35,910 nucleotides of DNA, from NCBI GenBank assembly GCA_946480915.1, contig CAMLLO010000044.1, positions 1 to 35,910 on the forward strand. The letters are read 5' to 3'. The DNA is from an uncultured Sphingobacteriaceae bacterium. Its GTDB lineage: Bacteria > Bacteroidota > Bacteroidia > Sphingobacteriales > Sphingobacteriaceae. Within the stretch, counting starts at the first letter, position 1, and each line of letters starts with the position of its first letter. Of this stretch, positions 1-8,520 are shown piece after piece. The translations under genes and the position numbers were made by a program. The notes beneath the pieces are model-generated. The model was given only the letters and a program-made list of their open reading frames with translations. It made no database searches and was not told the DNA's origin.

Positions 1-80
1 AAGCATTTTTTTATTATCTTATTTTCTTATAAATATTTAAAATTTCTTTTATTTCTTCTATTTCCACAGCACATCATCAA

Positions 81-291
81 ATTAAATAAATCACCATGCA
101 GACATTTACTCATATCCACATCCGCACATCTGCACATTGAATAAAGCACCATGCAGATATTTACTCATCTCCACATTCGCACATCTGCACATTAAATAAA
201 GCACCACGCACACATTTGCTCATCTTCATATTTGCACATTTATAAAGCATTATGCAGACATTTGCTTATTTTCACACCTGCACATTTGCAC
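81..291. repeat. Tandem repeat, four degenerate ~55-bp units
   Basis: Four head-to-tail units run 81-135 (55 bp), 136-190 (55 bp), 191-237 (47 bp, lacking about 8 bp near its end) and 238-291 (54 bp). Each begins with a variant of ATTAAATAAAGCACCATGCA and ends with CATCTGCAC or CATTTGCAC. The first two differ at only a few positions and the last two have drifted further. The repeat ends a few bases before the start codon of the hydrolase gene at 300. Three of the four units contain an ATGCAG that opens a very short reading frame; the last of these runs in frame into the hydrolase and would give a false upstream start at 252. The recurring CACATTTG resembles the Bacteroidota -7 element TAnnTTTG with one mismatch. 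Confidence 0.85.
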
Positions 292-299
292 ATAAAAAA

Positions 300-1136
300 A
301 TGAACCTTTACTCCATAGAAACCGGCTTATTTAAATTAGATGGAGGTGCTATGTTCGGCGTGGTACCTAAATCAATATGGAATAAGACCATTCCGGCCGA
401 CGAGAATAATCTTTGCACTTTCGCCATGCGTTCTCTCCTGATAGAAGATGAAGGCCGGTTAATACTGGTAGACACAGGAATAGGCAATAAGCAGAGTGAA
501 AAATTTTTAAATTATTACTATTTACATGGAGAGGATTCGCTGGAAAAGTCGCTGGCAAACTACGGATTTTCAAAAGAGGACATAACAGATGTATTTCTTA
601 CCCACCTGCATCTGGATCACGTGGGCGGAGCGATAGAAAGAAACGGAGAAAACTTAGTCCCTACTTTCAGGAATGCTACGTATTGGAGCAATCAACAACA
701 TTGGGACTGGGCTATTCTTCCCAACGAAAGAGAAAAAGCCTCTTTCTTAAAGGAAAACATAATCCCGATACAGGAAAGCGGACAGTTAGAATTCATCAGT
801 CCCGCTCAGTCTGAATTAACACCAAATATCAGTGTCCGCTTCACATACGGGCATACGGATGCTATGATGCTGCCTCAAATTACCTATCAAAACAAAACTA
901 TCCTGTATGCAGCCGATTTGATTCCAACTGCTGCTCATATCCCGATCCCATATGTTGCAGGATACGATGTATTCCCTTTAAAATCGATGGACGAGAAAAA
1001 GGAAATATTAAACGAAGCTTTTGAAAATGATTATATTCTCTTTTTGGAACATGACGCTATCAACGAATGTTGCACATTAATTCAAACAGAAAAAGGAATA
1101 CGCTTGGGGGAAACCTTCAGCCTCAGCGATATTTAA
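300..1136 (+). CDS. MBL-fold metallo-hydrolase
   Basis: The 278-residue product is a metallo-beta-lactamase-fold hydrolase, probably cytoplasmic because no signal peptide is visible. The metal-binding motif HLHLDH is at residues 102-107 (H102, H104, D106, H107). A later GHTDAMM supplies the third-histidine region, AADLIP the bridging Asp and EHD near the end the last His. The N-terminal block TGLFKLDGGAMFGVVPK is typical of a Bacteroidota subgroup of this family and places the start at ATG 300. The in-frame ATG at 252 lies in the tandem repeat and would add 16 His-rich residues unlike the family. The substrate is unknown; relatives include lactonases and thioester hydrolases. It is followed by rpoD on the same strand after 307 bp, with separate promoters likely. 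Confidence 0.85.
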   Translation: MNLYSIETGLFKLDGGAMFGVVPKSIWNKTIPADENNLCTFAMRSLLIEDEGRLILVDTGIGNKQSEKFLNYYYLHGEDSLEKSLANYGFSKEDITDVFLTHLHLDHVGGAIERNGENLVPTFRNATYWSNQQHWDWAILPNEREKASFLKENIIPIQESGQLEFISPAQSELTPNISVRFTYGHTDAMMLPQITYQNKTILYAADLIPTAAHIPIPYVAGYDVFPLKSMDEKKEILNEAFENDYILFLEHDAINECCTLIQTEKGIRLGETFSLSDI

Positions 1137-1402
1137 TTCGCAGATATACTAACAATCTTTTGCAAGCGTTATATTACTGTTTTGCAGAAATGCAAATAAA
1201 ACGCGTCCGAATCTTTTTTCGTTTAAAGAAAACCCAGGCCGGACGCGCCGAGATCTAAAACTTTAGGTTTGTCATAACATTTTCACAAAATCTGTCTTTT
1301 AAGTTCAACTGGAACGATTTTTGTTAACAAAGGCTTTGATTTTATAATAAATTTTATTACAACTTTTCTACTTATTTACCGTTAAAAGCTTATAAAAGTT
1401 TT
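1137..1402 (+). other. Intergenic region with two adjacent hairpins upstream of rpoD
   Basis: No gene is seen between the hydrolase stop and rpoD. Two inverted repeats lie side by side. TTTGCA (1181-1186) and TGCAAA (1191-1196) flank a GAAA loop. CGCGTCCG (1202-1209) and CGGACGCG (1240-1247) form a perfect 8-bp GC-rich stem around a 30-nt loop that has a weak inner TTTTC/GAAAA pairing. No U-run follows on either strand, so this is not a textbook intrinsic terminator. The rest is AT-rich and leads into the rpoD promoter. Confidence 0.5.
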
Positions 1403-1410
1403 TAACTTTG
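1403..1410 (+). promoter_or_regulatory. -7 promoter element of rpoD (TAACTTTG)
   Basis: TAACTTTG matches the Bacteroidota primary-sigma -7 consensus TAnnTTTG exactly and lies 33 bp before the rpoD ATG, which leaves a leader of about 25 nt. No convincing -33 TTG element is seen at the expected spacing. This indicates that rpoD is transcribed from its own promoter and need not read through from the hydrolase gene. Confidence 0.6.
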
Positions 1411-1443
1411 CACACGCTTTAAGAAAGGGGTATCGTACTTTAA

Positions 1444-2304
1444 ATGAGACAACTCAAAATAACACAATCCATTACCAATCGTGAGTCGCAATCTCTCGAC
1501 AAATACTTACACGAAATTGGTAAAGTAGACTTAATCACTGCCGAAGAAGAAGTAATTCTTGCTCAAAAAATTCGCGAAGGCGATCAGGCGGCTTTAGAAC
1601 GCTTAACAAAAACAAACTTACGATTTGTAGTTTCTGTTGCAAAACAATATCAAAATCAGGGCCTAACATTAGGCGATCTTATCAACGAAGGCAACCTTGG
1701 TTTAATTAAAGCTGCAAAACGTTTCGATGAAACAAAAGGTTTCAAATTCATTTCATACGCTGTATGGTGGATTCGTCAGTCAATTTTGCAAGCTATTGCT
1801 GAACAATCGCGTATTGTTCGTTTACCATTAAACCAGGTAGGTTCTTTAAGTAAAATCAGTAAGGCTTTTTCAAAGCTTGAACAAGAATACGAACGCGAGC
1901 CGTCTCCCGAAGAATTGGCCGACACTTTAGAAACTACTGTTGACAAAATATCTGATACATTAAGTAACTCAGGTCGTCATGTTTCTATGGATGCACCATT
2001 TGTTCAGGGCGAAGAAAATACATTATTGGATGTATTGGAAAATGGCGAACAAAGCACTGATAGCAATTTAATTGATGAATCGTTATCAGAAGAAATTAAA
2101 CGTTCATTGCAAACGCTTACAGAACGTGAGCGCGAGATTATCGTTCTTTTCTTTGGATTAGGAAGCAATCATCCTTTATCTCTTGAAGAAATCGGAGAGA
2201 AATTTAATCTTACCCGCGAGCGTGTAAGACAAATTAAAGATAAAGCATTACAACGTCTACGTCATACATCAAGAAGTAAGATTTTAAAATCTTATCTTGG
2301 ATAG
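1444..2304 (+). CDS. rpoD: Primary sigma factor RpoD (SigA, sigma-70 family)
   Basis: The 286-residue product is the housekeeping sigma subunit that directs RNA polymerase to most promoters. Region 1.2 is at about 15-50 ([12 protein letters not shown]) and region 2 at about 55-125, with the core-binding and -10-recognition signature [20 protein letters not shown] and [16 protein letters not shown]. Region 3 is at about 130-200. Region 4 is at about 215-275, with the helix-turn-helix [20 protein letters not shown]. Region 1.1 is absent, as is normal for Bacteroidota primary sigmas, and the length fits that group. The N-terminus [15 protein letters not shown] is the conserved group start, so ATG 1444 is secure. 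It is transcribed alone, from a TAACTTTG promoter to a hairpin terminator. Confidence 0.97.
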   Translation: MRQLKITQSITNRESQSLDKYLHEIGKVDLITAEEEVILAQKIREGDQAALERLTKTNLRFVVSVAKQYQNQGLTLGDLINEGNLGLIKAAKRFDETKGFKFISYAVWWIRQSILQAIAEQSRIVRLPLNQVGSLSKISKAFSKLEQEYEREPSPEELADTLETTVDKISDTLSNSGRHVSMDAPFVQGEENTLLDVLENGEQSTDSNLIDESLSEEIKRSLQTLTEREREIIVLFFGLGSNHPLSLEEIGEKFNLTRERVRQIKDKALQRLRHTSRSKILKSYLG

Positions 2305-2325
2305 ATAAATCTTTTAAGGATTGGG

Positions 2326-2357
2326 AAAAGGCTTGCATTAGATGTGAGCCTTTTTTT
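2326..2357 (+). terminator. Rho-independent terminator of rpoD
   Basis: AAAAGGCT (2326-2333) pairs with AGCCTTTT (2347-2354). Allowing G-U pairs, the stem continues inward (GGCTTGCAT against ATGTGAGCC) to a 3-nt loop. A run of seven T follows the CC. It starts about 20 bp after the rpoD stop. Confidence 0.85.
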
Positions 2358-2400
2358 ATTAGCTATTTTGTTGTTGATGGAAGGTTTTATACCTTGCTGA

Positions 2401-2694
2401 ATGAGTATAATCTATTCGTATTCTCGCCTGTATGGTGCCGGATTTATTCTTTCAAGTATTCTTTCAACTGTAGTTTTTGTCTTAACCGATCATGTCTCCG
2501 CAGCAATCATTACAAAATATTGCCTGTTACCGGCGATTACCTTTCTTAATTTTGAGAAGTTCAGAAAACACTCCTATTATTACCAAAACCTTGGTTTCTC
2601 GTTAAAAAAACTATTTGCACTAGCTTCAACAATCGATTTTATAGCATTTAGTGTTATGATGTTCATTACTGCGTTAATTGTTCATTATGCTTGA
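2401..2694 (+). CDS. Small membrane protein, possible partner of the adjacent ABC ATPase
   Basis: The product has 97 residues and I do not recognise the family. It has about three hydrophobic segments (roughly 11-28, 32-50 and 70-95) separated by a short polar stretch with a KFRKHSYYYQN segment, so it should sit in the inner membrane. Its last codons overlap the start of the ABC ATPase gene by 8 bp (ATG 2687 against stop 2692-2694), a typical sign of translational coupling and joint function. It is far too short for a normal ABC permease. If it is the membrane partner it would have to oligomerise or act as an accessory subunit; that is inference. Confidence 0.65.
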   Translation: MSIIYSYSRLYGAGFILSSILSTVVFVLTDHVSAAIITKYCLLPAITFLNFEKFRKHSYYYQNLGFSLKKLFALASTIDFIAFSVMMFITALIVHYA

Positions 2695-3331
2695 AATTGA
2701 TAGTGTCACTTTCAGCTATGGAAACAGAAGTATTTTATCAGGTTGTTATTTAAGCTGCCAACCAGGCGAAATTGTAGGGTTGTTAGGAAGAAACGGTTCG
2801 GGAAAATCCACTTTACTGAAAATCATCTTTGGCTCTTTAAAAGCAGACGTTATACATTTAAGAATCAATCATATAAGAGTGAAGAGTGGGTTTTCGAAAC
2901 GAAATATAGCATACCTTCCTCAAGAAAGTTTCCTCCCCCCTTTCTATAAAGTATGCGTGTTAATCAAAGAGATCTCACCCAAATTAGTCACCGATGAAAT
3001 AGGAGACTATCTCTCAAAAATAAGTGAAACTGAATACAGAAATTTATCCGGAGGAGAACAAAAGTTTTTAGAATGCTTGTGGGTTTTAAGTCAACCTGGA
3101 TCCTATGCATTATTAGATGAACCATTTTCAGGAATATCACCCCTTCAAATAGAACTCTTGCAACAATCGATAAGGACTTCAGCTCAAACAAAGGGGATCA
3201 TCCTTACTGATCATTTATACCAACCATTATTAAGCATAAGCAATAGAATTATCCTTTTACATAACAATGCTATTTACTCGATTAAGGAAGAATCAGATTT
3301 AATCTTGTATAACTACCTTCCTGCTGATTGA
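2687..3331 (+). CDS. ABC-type ATP-binding protein
   Basis: The 214-residue product is a single ABC nucleotide-binding domain. In order it shows Walker A GRNGSGKST (about residues 35-43), the Q-loop YLPQES, the signature LSGGEQ, Walker B YALLDEPF and the switch histidine in ILTDH. All catalytic elements are present, so it should hydrolyse ATP. I chose ATG 2687 because the product then starts MLEIDSVTFSYG, which matches ABC domain beginnings; a TTG three codons earlier is possible. It overlaps the preceding small membrane protein gene. No full-size permease or substrate-binding protein is nearby, so the substrate is unknown. It converges on the large secreted-protein gene with a 22-bp gap and no visible terminator. 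Confidence 0.88.
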   Translation: MLEIDSVTFSYGNRSILSGCYLSCQPGEIVGLLGRNGSGKSTLLKIIFGSLKADVIHLRINHIRVKSGFSKRNIAYLPQESFLPPFYKVCVLIKEISPKLVTDEIGDYLSKISETEYRNLSGGEQKFLECLWVLSQPGSYALLDEPFSGISPLQIELLQQSIRTSAQTKGIILTDHLYQPLLSISNRIILLHNNAIYSIKEESDLILYNYLPAD

Positions 3332-3353
3332 TACAAACGCATTGCTCCCAATT

Positions 3354-6300
3354 TTATCTTTTAATAAACCTGTCCTTGCTAATAATATTATTATTCACAT
3401 CAATGATATGAATAATATACAAGCCGTTTGTTAAAGCACTCACATTTTCCTGAATCTTTTGACCTTTTGAATAGGTACGTCTAAATAATTCCGTGCCTTG
3501 CAGATCGTATATTATTACAGAAAACGCGCTCGTTCGATTACTCGTGCTGATATTTATAATATCAGTAGCAGGATTGGGATATATAGAAACTTTGTATTCC
3601 TCAAGCGCAGGATAATCTAATATTGCTGTTTCCGAATAGAGAGAACCTCCATCACTATTTATCTGTTTTATCCTATAATAGTTATCACCAGATAAAGGGT
3701 TTTGATGTAAGAAGGAATATCTTGAGTTAACATTAGTAGAATCCCCGTTTACCTTAGCAAGTAAGCTAAAATTAACATTATCGTCGCTCCACTCTATTTC
3801 GAATCTGCAAGTATTTCCATCAGATGTTGTAGCCCATTCTAAAGCTACGCCCTTTGCTATCTTCTTTGCTTCTAACTCTATCCGGGTAAGCGGTACTACA
3901 ACCCTCTCGATGGGCTTGAATAGCAATTTTAGACGATTATTACCAAATGTTGAAGTATCTTTCTTATTTATTGCAAAATCATACTCAGAGGACGTTTGTA
4001 AAGGAATAGTGTCGTTTAAATATTTATCCACTAAAAAAACATCAAAATTATCAGCCATGCTGAGATCAGTAAAAGTTAGCTTCACTGCGTCATCTGAAGC
4101 AGCGCTTACACTTAGCTTTAGTTCAGAAACCTCAGCAATATCAGGCATGAGATTGATGGCAAGCTTTTGGTTATCGCTTGACAAGGTACTAAGAGATATA
4201 GAAGTCCCTCCCATAAATAAAGCATCATCATTTAGTGCTTCGGAGCTTTTTCCCGCTTTAAAAACAACCACCGCTTCTTCTGTATTTTTTGCATTCTGCA
4301 TCTTTAGCCTTAACAGTTTAAAGGAAGTTTTTTTAAACACCTGGGGCACAGCATTACTGATTAACGAATTTCCCAGCATAGGGGAGGTAACAGGGGCAGA
4401 CAAAAGCCTAACAGGACTACTTGAGACAGATTTGGAATTTTCTGTAAAAGTTACCGAAGCCCCGGTTGTCTGCGCTCTGGCATAAAAACCTTGTCCCGGC
4501 ATAATATAGCGCAAATCCCCTGTGGTATTTGTCGAAATACCAACGCCATCAACAACTAAATAACTAGCAAAGCCCCCACCTGGCTTTACAATTTTCAACT
4601 CACTCGTAACATTATTTTTTGTCACATTATCCCAATTGATTATTGCAGGATACGGATTACCAATTAAGTTATATCCATTATAAGCACTTTCGCCAGCATT
4701 ATTTGTAAATGAAAGATTAACAGAAATTTCACCAGAGTTAATAGGTCCGGTATAAGTAACAACATTATTCTCCGGCGTTGCAAAAGGCGCATTCAGCTTT
4801 CCGGAATAATTATCTCTGTTACCACGATAGAATAAAAATACACCGTACCCGGGAAGAAAAGATTCTGTTATGCTTGCTACAGGTGTAAACTGAGATTGTG
4901 CCAGTGTTGCAGGCTCATAATATTTTGTTAAGGTAATGGCCTCCGGACTCGCTGTACCTCCTGCATCAAAACCATTAGCTGTACCGCCTGGGCCAGTTAT
5001 GATCATATTTGATTTTAATTGAGCATAAATCTTTGTTGACAGTCCGGATTCATTGATCGGAGAAGATAGTGCCCTGGTGCCCCGGTAAGATGAAACACCT
5101 CCTGTATAATAGGATTCTACATTAACATTACCGGTAATTGACGCTCCGTTTAACAAAGGGCCTACATTGGCAGTAGCTGCGGCATTACATTTTAAAGTTA
5201 AATAACCACCAGAACTTATAGATCCGCCTGCAACAGAAACAAGTCCCCCAGCCGAAACATCAAGAGTATTGTTAAGAGTAAACGTGCCACTTAGCACGGA
5301 AAGAGTTGTATTAACGGTGAGGCCGGAAGACAGACTAACTCCAGCAGCATTGTTTATTGTCAGGGTAGTAGCTATTGATGGTCCGTTACCGGTAACTTGT
5401 GCGGATGAACCATTATAGGTATAGTTCCCGGTATTATAGGTTTTTGTACCCGTAACCTGGATAGATCCTGTTGCTGCGGTAGTTGAAAGACCACTGGCAT
5501 GCGCAGTGATAATACTTCCCCCGCTTGCCATCGTAAAAGTTCCGCTCGAGCCATCTAAAACGGAAGTACCAAGATCTACCGTAGCCCCACTGTTTATAGT
5601 AAAATTTACAGCATTAGAAATAGTACCTCCGGTTTTTGAATACGTCTGAGTGGTAGTACCACTGAAATTTACATTGCTGCTGGTACCACTTTGGGTTAAA
5701 GTTCCCGCGGTAATAGTTAAAGAACCTTTAAGATTAAGTATTCCGTTACCATTTGAATAACTTACATAAAATGCGCTGGTTGTAGTACTTTGATTCAGTG
5801 TAAAGCTACCTTCCACAGTTAATGTCCGGGTTTGACCGCTTGCATTATTACAGATATACACTGTACCGCCGGTTTGAGCATAGTTGCCCACAGTTAAACT
5901 GGGTTGAAAACTTACTCCGGTAGCCAGAGCCCCGGTACCCGTACGATTTACAGTTAAAGTACCATCAATATCCATGGTGCCACCATTTGCCGCCAAAGAA
6001 AACGTACCGGTTTGCGAGGGACAATCCCAGGTGAAATTGCTAAATGTCTGATTGACCCCTCCGGCAAAAGAAGTGCCGGATACGACGCCAGTAATTTTAC
6101 AGGTAGAACCAGTATTCCAGGTGGCTGTAGGTATGGTTCCCCCATCTATCGCATGGTTATAAGTTGATCCATTTAAGAAAATCAAAGTTCCGCTTACAGT
6201 AAGAGAACCAGCACTTAAAGTTAGTGTTTCCGTAACAGTTACTGTTGTTGAAAGACTTACTCCTGCAGCATTATTGATAGTCATACTTGTGACTGTTGAT

Positions 6301-7613
6301 GGCCCGTTACCAATAACTTGTGCGGATGAACCATTATAGGTATAGTTCCCGGTATTATAGGTTTTTGTACCCGTAACCTGGATAGATCCTGTTGCTGCGG
6401 TAGTTGAAAGACCACTGGCATGCGCAGTGATAATACTTCCCCCGCTTGCCATCGTAAAAGTTCCGCTCGAGCCATCTAAAACGGAAGTACCAAGATCTAC
6501 CGTAGCCCCACTGTTTATAGTAAAATTTACAGCATTAGAAATAGTACCTCCGGTTTTTGAATACGTCTGAGTGGTAGTACCACTGAAATTTACATTGCTG
6601 CTGGTACCACTTTGGGTTAAAGTTCCCGCGGTAATAGTTAAAGAACCTTTAAGATTAAGTATTCCGTTACCATTTGAATAACTTACATAAAATGCGCTGG
6701 TTGTAGTACTTTGATTCAGTGTAAAGCTACCTTCCACAGTTAATGTCCGGGTTTGACCGCTTGCATTATTACAGATATACACTGTACCGCCGGTTTGAGC
6801 ATAGTTGCCCACAGTTAAACTGGGTTGAAAACTTACTCCGGTAGCCAGAGCCCCGGTACCCGTACGATTTACAGTTAAAGTACCATCAATATCCATGGTG
6901 CCACCATTTGCCGCCAAAGAAAACGTACCGGTTTGCGAGGGACAATCCCAGGTGAAATTGCTAAATGTCTGATTGACCCCTCCGGCAAAAGAAGTGCCGG
7001 ATACGACGCCAGTAATTTTACAGGTAGAACCAGTATTCCAGGTGGCTGTAGGTATAGTACCCCAGTCCATAGCATGAACGTAGTTAGAAGCATTTGAAAA
7101 AATAAGATTACCTGAAGTAGCGTTTGTAACTGTGCCGCTATTTTGCAGGGTACCAGCAACAGTAGTAACAGAGGATGCCCCATTGGTATTATAAGTTGAA
7201 CCCGAATTAATTCCTAAAGTACCACTAATATCTGCTGTAGCACTTGCAGCAAGAGTCACGTTTGTATTCGTGCTCAATGTGAGTGTTGATCCGCCTGCTA
7301 CGGTTAGATCGGTACCTGTACCATTCCCAATCGTTAAAGTATTAGCTGCTGTGGCAGTTAAAGTTACATTGGAATTACCGCTTATTGTTAAACGTCCGAT
7401 CGTTGCGGCGGGAACATTAGTTATAGTCTGAGTCGCCCCGTTACTAATTACTAACAGATCTGTAGTAGCAGGAGATGACCGCGAGGGAGTCCAGTTTCCT
7501 GATGTTACCCAACTCCCACCACTTGTTCGATTCCAGGTATAGGTTGTTTGTGCACTGGCACCTATACTATTAACCAAAAGCAAAAAACATGAAATATGGT
7601 AGATAAATTTCAT
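3354..7613 (-). CDS. Giant secreted beta-repeat protein with T9SS sorting domain
   Basis: The product has 1419 residues. A signal peptide ends at about ASAQ (residues 19-22). Residues ~25-900 are Ser/Thr/Gly/Asn-rich beta-helix-like repeats (patterns such as GTLTLSSGTTVTL and ATWNTGS) typical of large surface or adhesin-like proteins. Residues ~900-1100 form a non-repetitive region with SNPxPAIINWD-type motifs, and a beta-sandwich-like stretch follows. The last ~75 residues form a type A T9SS C-terminal domain (YPNPATDIINI ... KDRFIKR). The protein should cross the outer membrane by type IX secretion and be anchored or released. Two stretches, residues ~187-433 and ~494-740, are encoded by DNA copies that I find identical by eye. 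The function is probably adhesion or matrix; there is no recognisable enzyme domain. Confidence 0.9.
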   Translation of the reverse strand: MKFIYHISCFLLLVNSIGASAQTTYTWNRTSGGSWVTSGNWTPSRSSPATTDLLVISNGATQTITNVPAATIGRLTISGNSNVTLTATAANTLTIGNGTGTDLTVAGGSTLTLSTNTNVTLAASATADISGTLGINSGSTYNTNGASSVTTVAGTLQNSGTVTNATSGNLIFSNASNYVHAMDWGTIPTATWNTGSTCKITGVVSGTSFAGGVNQTFSNFTWDCPSQTGTFSLAANGGTMDIDGTLTVNRTGTGALATGVSFQPSLTVGNYAQTGGTVYICNNASGQTRTLTVEGSFTLNQSTTTSAFYVSYSNGNGILNLKGSLTITAGTLTQSGTSSNVNFSGTTTQTYSKTGGTISNAVNFTINSGATVDLGTSVLDGSSGTFTMASGGSIITAHASGLSTTAATGSIQVTGTKTYNTGNYTYNGSSAQVIGNGPSTVTSMTINNAAGVSLSTTVTVTETLTLSAGSLTVSGTLIFLNGSTYNHAIDGGTIPTATWNTGSTCKITGVVSGTSFAGGVNQTFSNFTWDCPSQTGTFSLAANGGTMDIDGTLTVNRTGTGALATGVSFQPSLTVGNYAQTGGTVYICNNASGQTRTLTVEGSFTLNQSTTTSAFYVSYSNGNGILNLKGSLTITAGTLTQSGTSSNVNFSGTTTQTYSKTGGTISNAVNFTINSGATVDLGTSVLDGSSGTFTMASGGSIITAHASGLSTTAATGSIQVTGTKTYNTGNYTYNGSSAQVTGNGPSIATTLTINNAAGVSLSSGLTVNTTLSVLSGTFTLNNTLDVSAGGLVSVAGGSISSGGYLTLKCNAAATANVGPLLNGASITGNVNVESYYTGGVSSYRGTRALSSPINESGLSTKIYAQLKSNMIITGPGGTANGFDAGGTASPEAITLTKYYEPATLAQSQFTPVASITESFLPGYGVFLFYRGNRDNYSGKLNAPFATPENNVVTYTGPINSGEISVNLSFTNNAGESAYNGYNLIGNPYPAIINWDNVTKNNVTSELKIVKPGGGFASYLVVDGVGISTNTTGDLRYIMPGQGFYARAQTTGASVTFTENSKSVSSSPVRLLSAPVTSPMLGNSLISNAVPQVFKKTSFKLLRLKMQNAKNTEEAVVVFKAGKSSEALNDDALFMGGTSISLSTLSSDNQKLAINLMPDIAEVSELKLSVSAASDDAVKLTFTDLSMADNFDVFLVDKYLNDTIPLQTSSEYDFAINKKDTSTFGNNRLKLLFKPIERVVVPLTRIELEAKKIAKGVALEWATTSDGNTCRFEIEWSDDNVNFSLLAKVNGDSTNVNSRYSFLHQNPLSGDNYYRIKQINSDGGSLYSETAILDYPALEEYKVSIYPNPATDIINISTSNRTSAFSVIIYDLQGTELFRRTYSKGQKIQENVSALTNGLYIIHIIDVNNNIISKDRFIKR
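5393..6134 (-). repeat. 742-bp direct repeat, copy A (C-terminal copy in the protein)
   Basis: These 742 bases match 6314-7055 with no mismatch found by eye, at an offset of 921 bp (307 codons), so the repeat is in frame. Identity ends abruptly at both sides: GG versus AA just before 5393, and GTATGG versus GTATAG after 6134. Beyond those points the flanks are only loosely similar. Confidence 0.9.
6314..7055 (-). repeat. 742-bp direct repeat, copy B (N-terminal copy in the protein)
   Basis: This is the partner of 5393-6134, 921 bp away and in the same orientation within one reading frame. The absence of even synonymous differences points to very recent duplication or continuing gene conversion, and the pair is a substrate for homologous deletion or expansion that would change protein length by 307 residues. 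Confidence 0.9.
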
Positions 7614-7758
7614 ACTTAAAGTTCAATCATTTATTTTGAGATGTACAAGACAGAACCCACAAGGTGGATCCATATACCTCTGATACGAAAAAGCAAGAAA
7701 AGATGTTCCAAGTATTTAAGCTTCAAACATTTAGCTTAAAACTAAAATTTCTCTTTAC

Positions 7759-7964
7759 ATGGATCTGTTTCGTACAGCAACGACGAAAAATCCTGACAGG
7801 TTTATGAGATAGCACTTGTAAGCGATAACAAAAGTTTAATCAGCAATCTGCAAGCATTCGAAACAGAAATGACTGAAAAAATCAGAAAAGACGAGATGTC
7901 TAAAAAAGAAGGGACGGGGTTAACTATTAATACTGCGGCCTGTTTAAAATGGCCTCTTTTATAA
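7759..7964 (+). other. Possible decayed small coding region (frameshifted)
   Basis: ATG 7759 opens a 17-codon frame (MDLFRTATTKNPDRFMR) that ends at a TAG. A second frame, open from about 7800 to the TAA at 7962-7964, continues with sense-like codons (EIALVSDNKSLISNLQAF, then TEMTEKIRKDEMSKKE). A single frameshift near 7800 would join the two. The 3' end overlaps the antisense end of the 7927-8400 gene. This may be a remnant or chance; no family is recognised. The remainder of the 313-bp gap 7614-7926 shows no clear feature. Confidence 0.2.
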
Positions 7965-8400
7965 CAGCATCTTCAAGGTCGAATTCAGAATACTTTTCTT
8001 CTGCTCTTTCACTTGCCACAAATTTATGCTTATGAGGGGCGTGAATTTCCCGACCTCTAATTACCTCTTCCGCAGGTATCTCAGGATTGTATAACTCAAC
8101 AACCTTAGGAATTATAACTTTTTCTTCTTTTTGAATCTGCTCACGATAGGGCTTTTCGATCATAGGCTTATACTTGGGCTCATGATATTTTTCCGGAGTT
8201 GAGGGCTCTTTATCAAGAATCGACCTTTCAGGGGTATAAGTTTGCTCATCATCCCATTTCGTGTAGGCTTCTTCGTTGGGTTTTACATAGGGTCGTGAGG
8301 GATTACGTGTGCGAGCTTCCTCCTGCCCCTTTTGGTAATTCTCATATATTTTATATGCCATATATGCCAATGCAGCAAGAAACGGTAAAATGTTATCCAT
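7927..8400 (-). CDS. Hypothetical membrane-anchored hydrophilic protein
   Basis: With the start at ATG 8400 the product has 157 residues and begins MDNILPFLAALAYMAYKIY, a single N-terminal membrane segment. It is followed by a long, highly charged, Pro/Glu/Lys-rich and probably disordered cytoplasmic tail (EKEEKVIIPKVVELYNPEI and similar). An ATG five codons upstream (8415) would place charged and aromatic residues before the anchor and is less likely. The family is unknown, though short anchored proteins of this kind are common in Sphingobacteriaceae. It is divergent from smc with 120 bp between start codons, so a shared promoter region is possible. There is no evidence of a joint role in chromosome segregation. 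Confidence 0.65.
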   Translation of the reverse strand: MDNILPFLAALAYMAYKIYENYQKGQEEARTRNPSRPYVKPNEEAYTKWDDEQTYTPERSILDKEPSTPEKYHEPKYKPMIEKPYREQIQKEEKVIIPKVVELYNPEIPAEEVIRGREIHAPHKHKFVASERAEEKYSEFDLEDAVIKEAILNRPQY

Positions 8401-8520
8401 ATAAGCAAAGTACAATAATTTAAATTTTTAACACAAAAAATATTAAAAGCTCCATAAAATCTATAAATTGCTATTCCAATAAAGTGTTGAGTATAAGGCA
8501 ATGTGCCTTTTTAGAGAGAG

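Noticed and set aside
252..299. Upstream ATG start for the metallo-hydrolase
   Set aside because: It lies in the tandem repeat, adds His-rich residues unlike the family, and a canonical start exists at 300.
3910..4485. 191-codon open frame on the plus strand
   Set aside because: It is the antisense shadow of the giant T9SS protein, with low-complexity Ser/Leu content and no recognisable domain.
5372..7183. Several 60-102-codon minus-strand frames inside the repeat gene
   Set aside because: They are alternative frames of the 742-bp repeat, duplicated because the DNA is duplicated, not separate genes.
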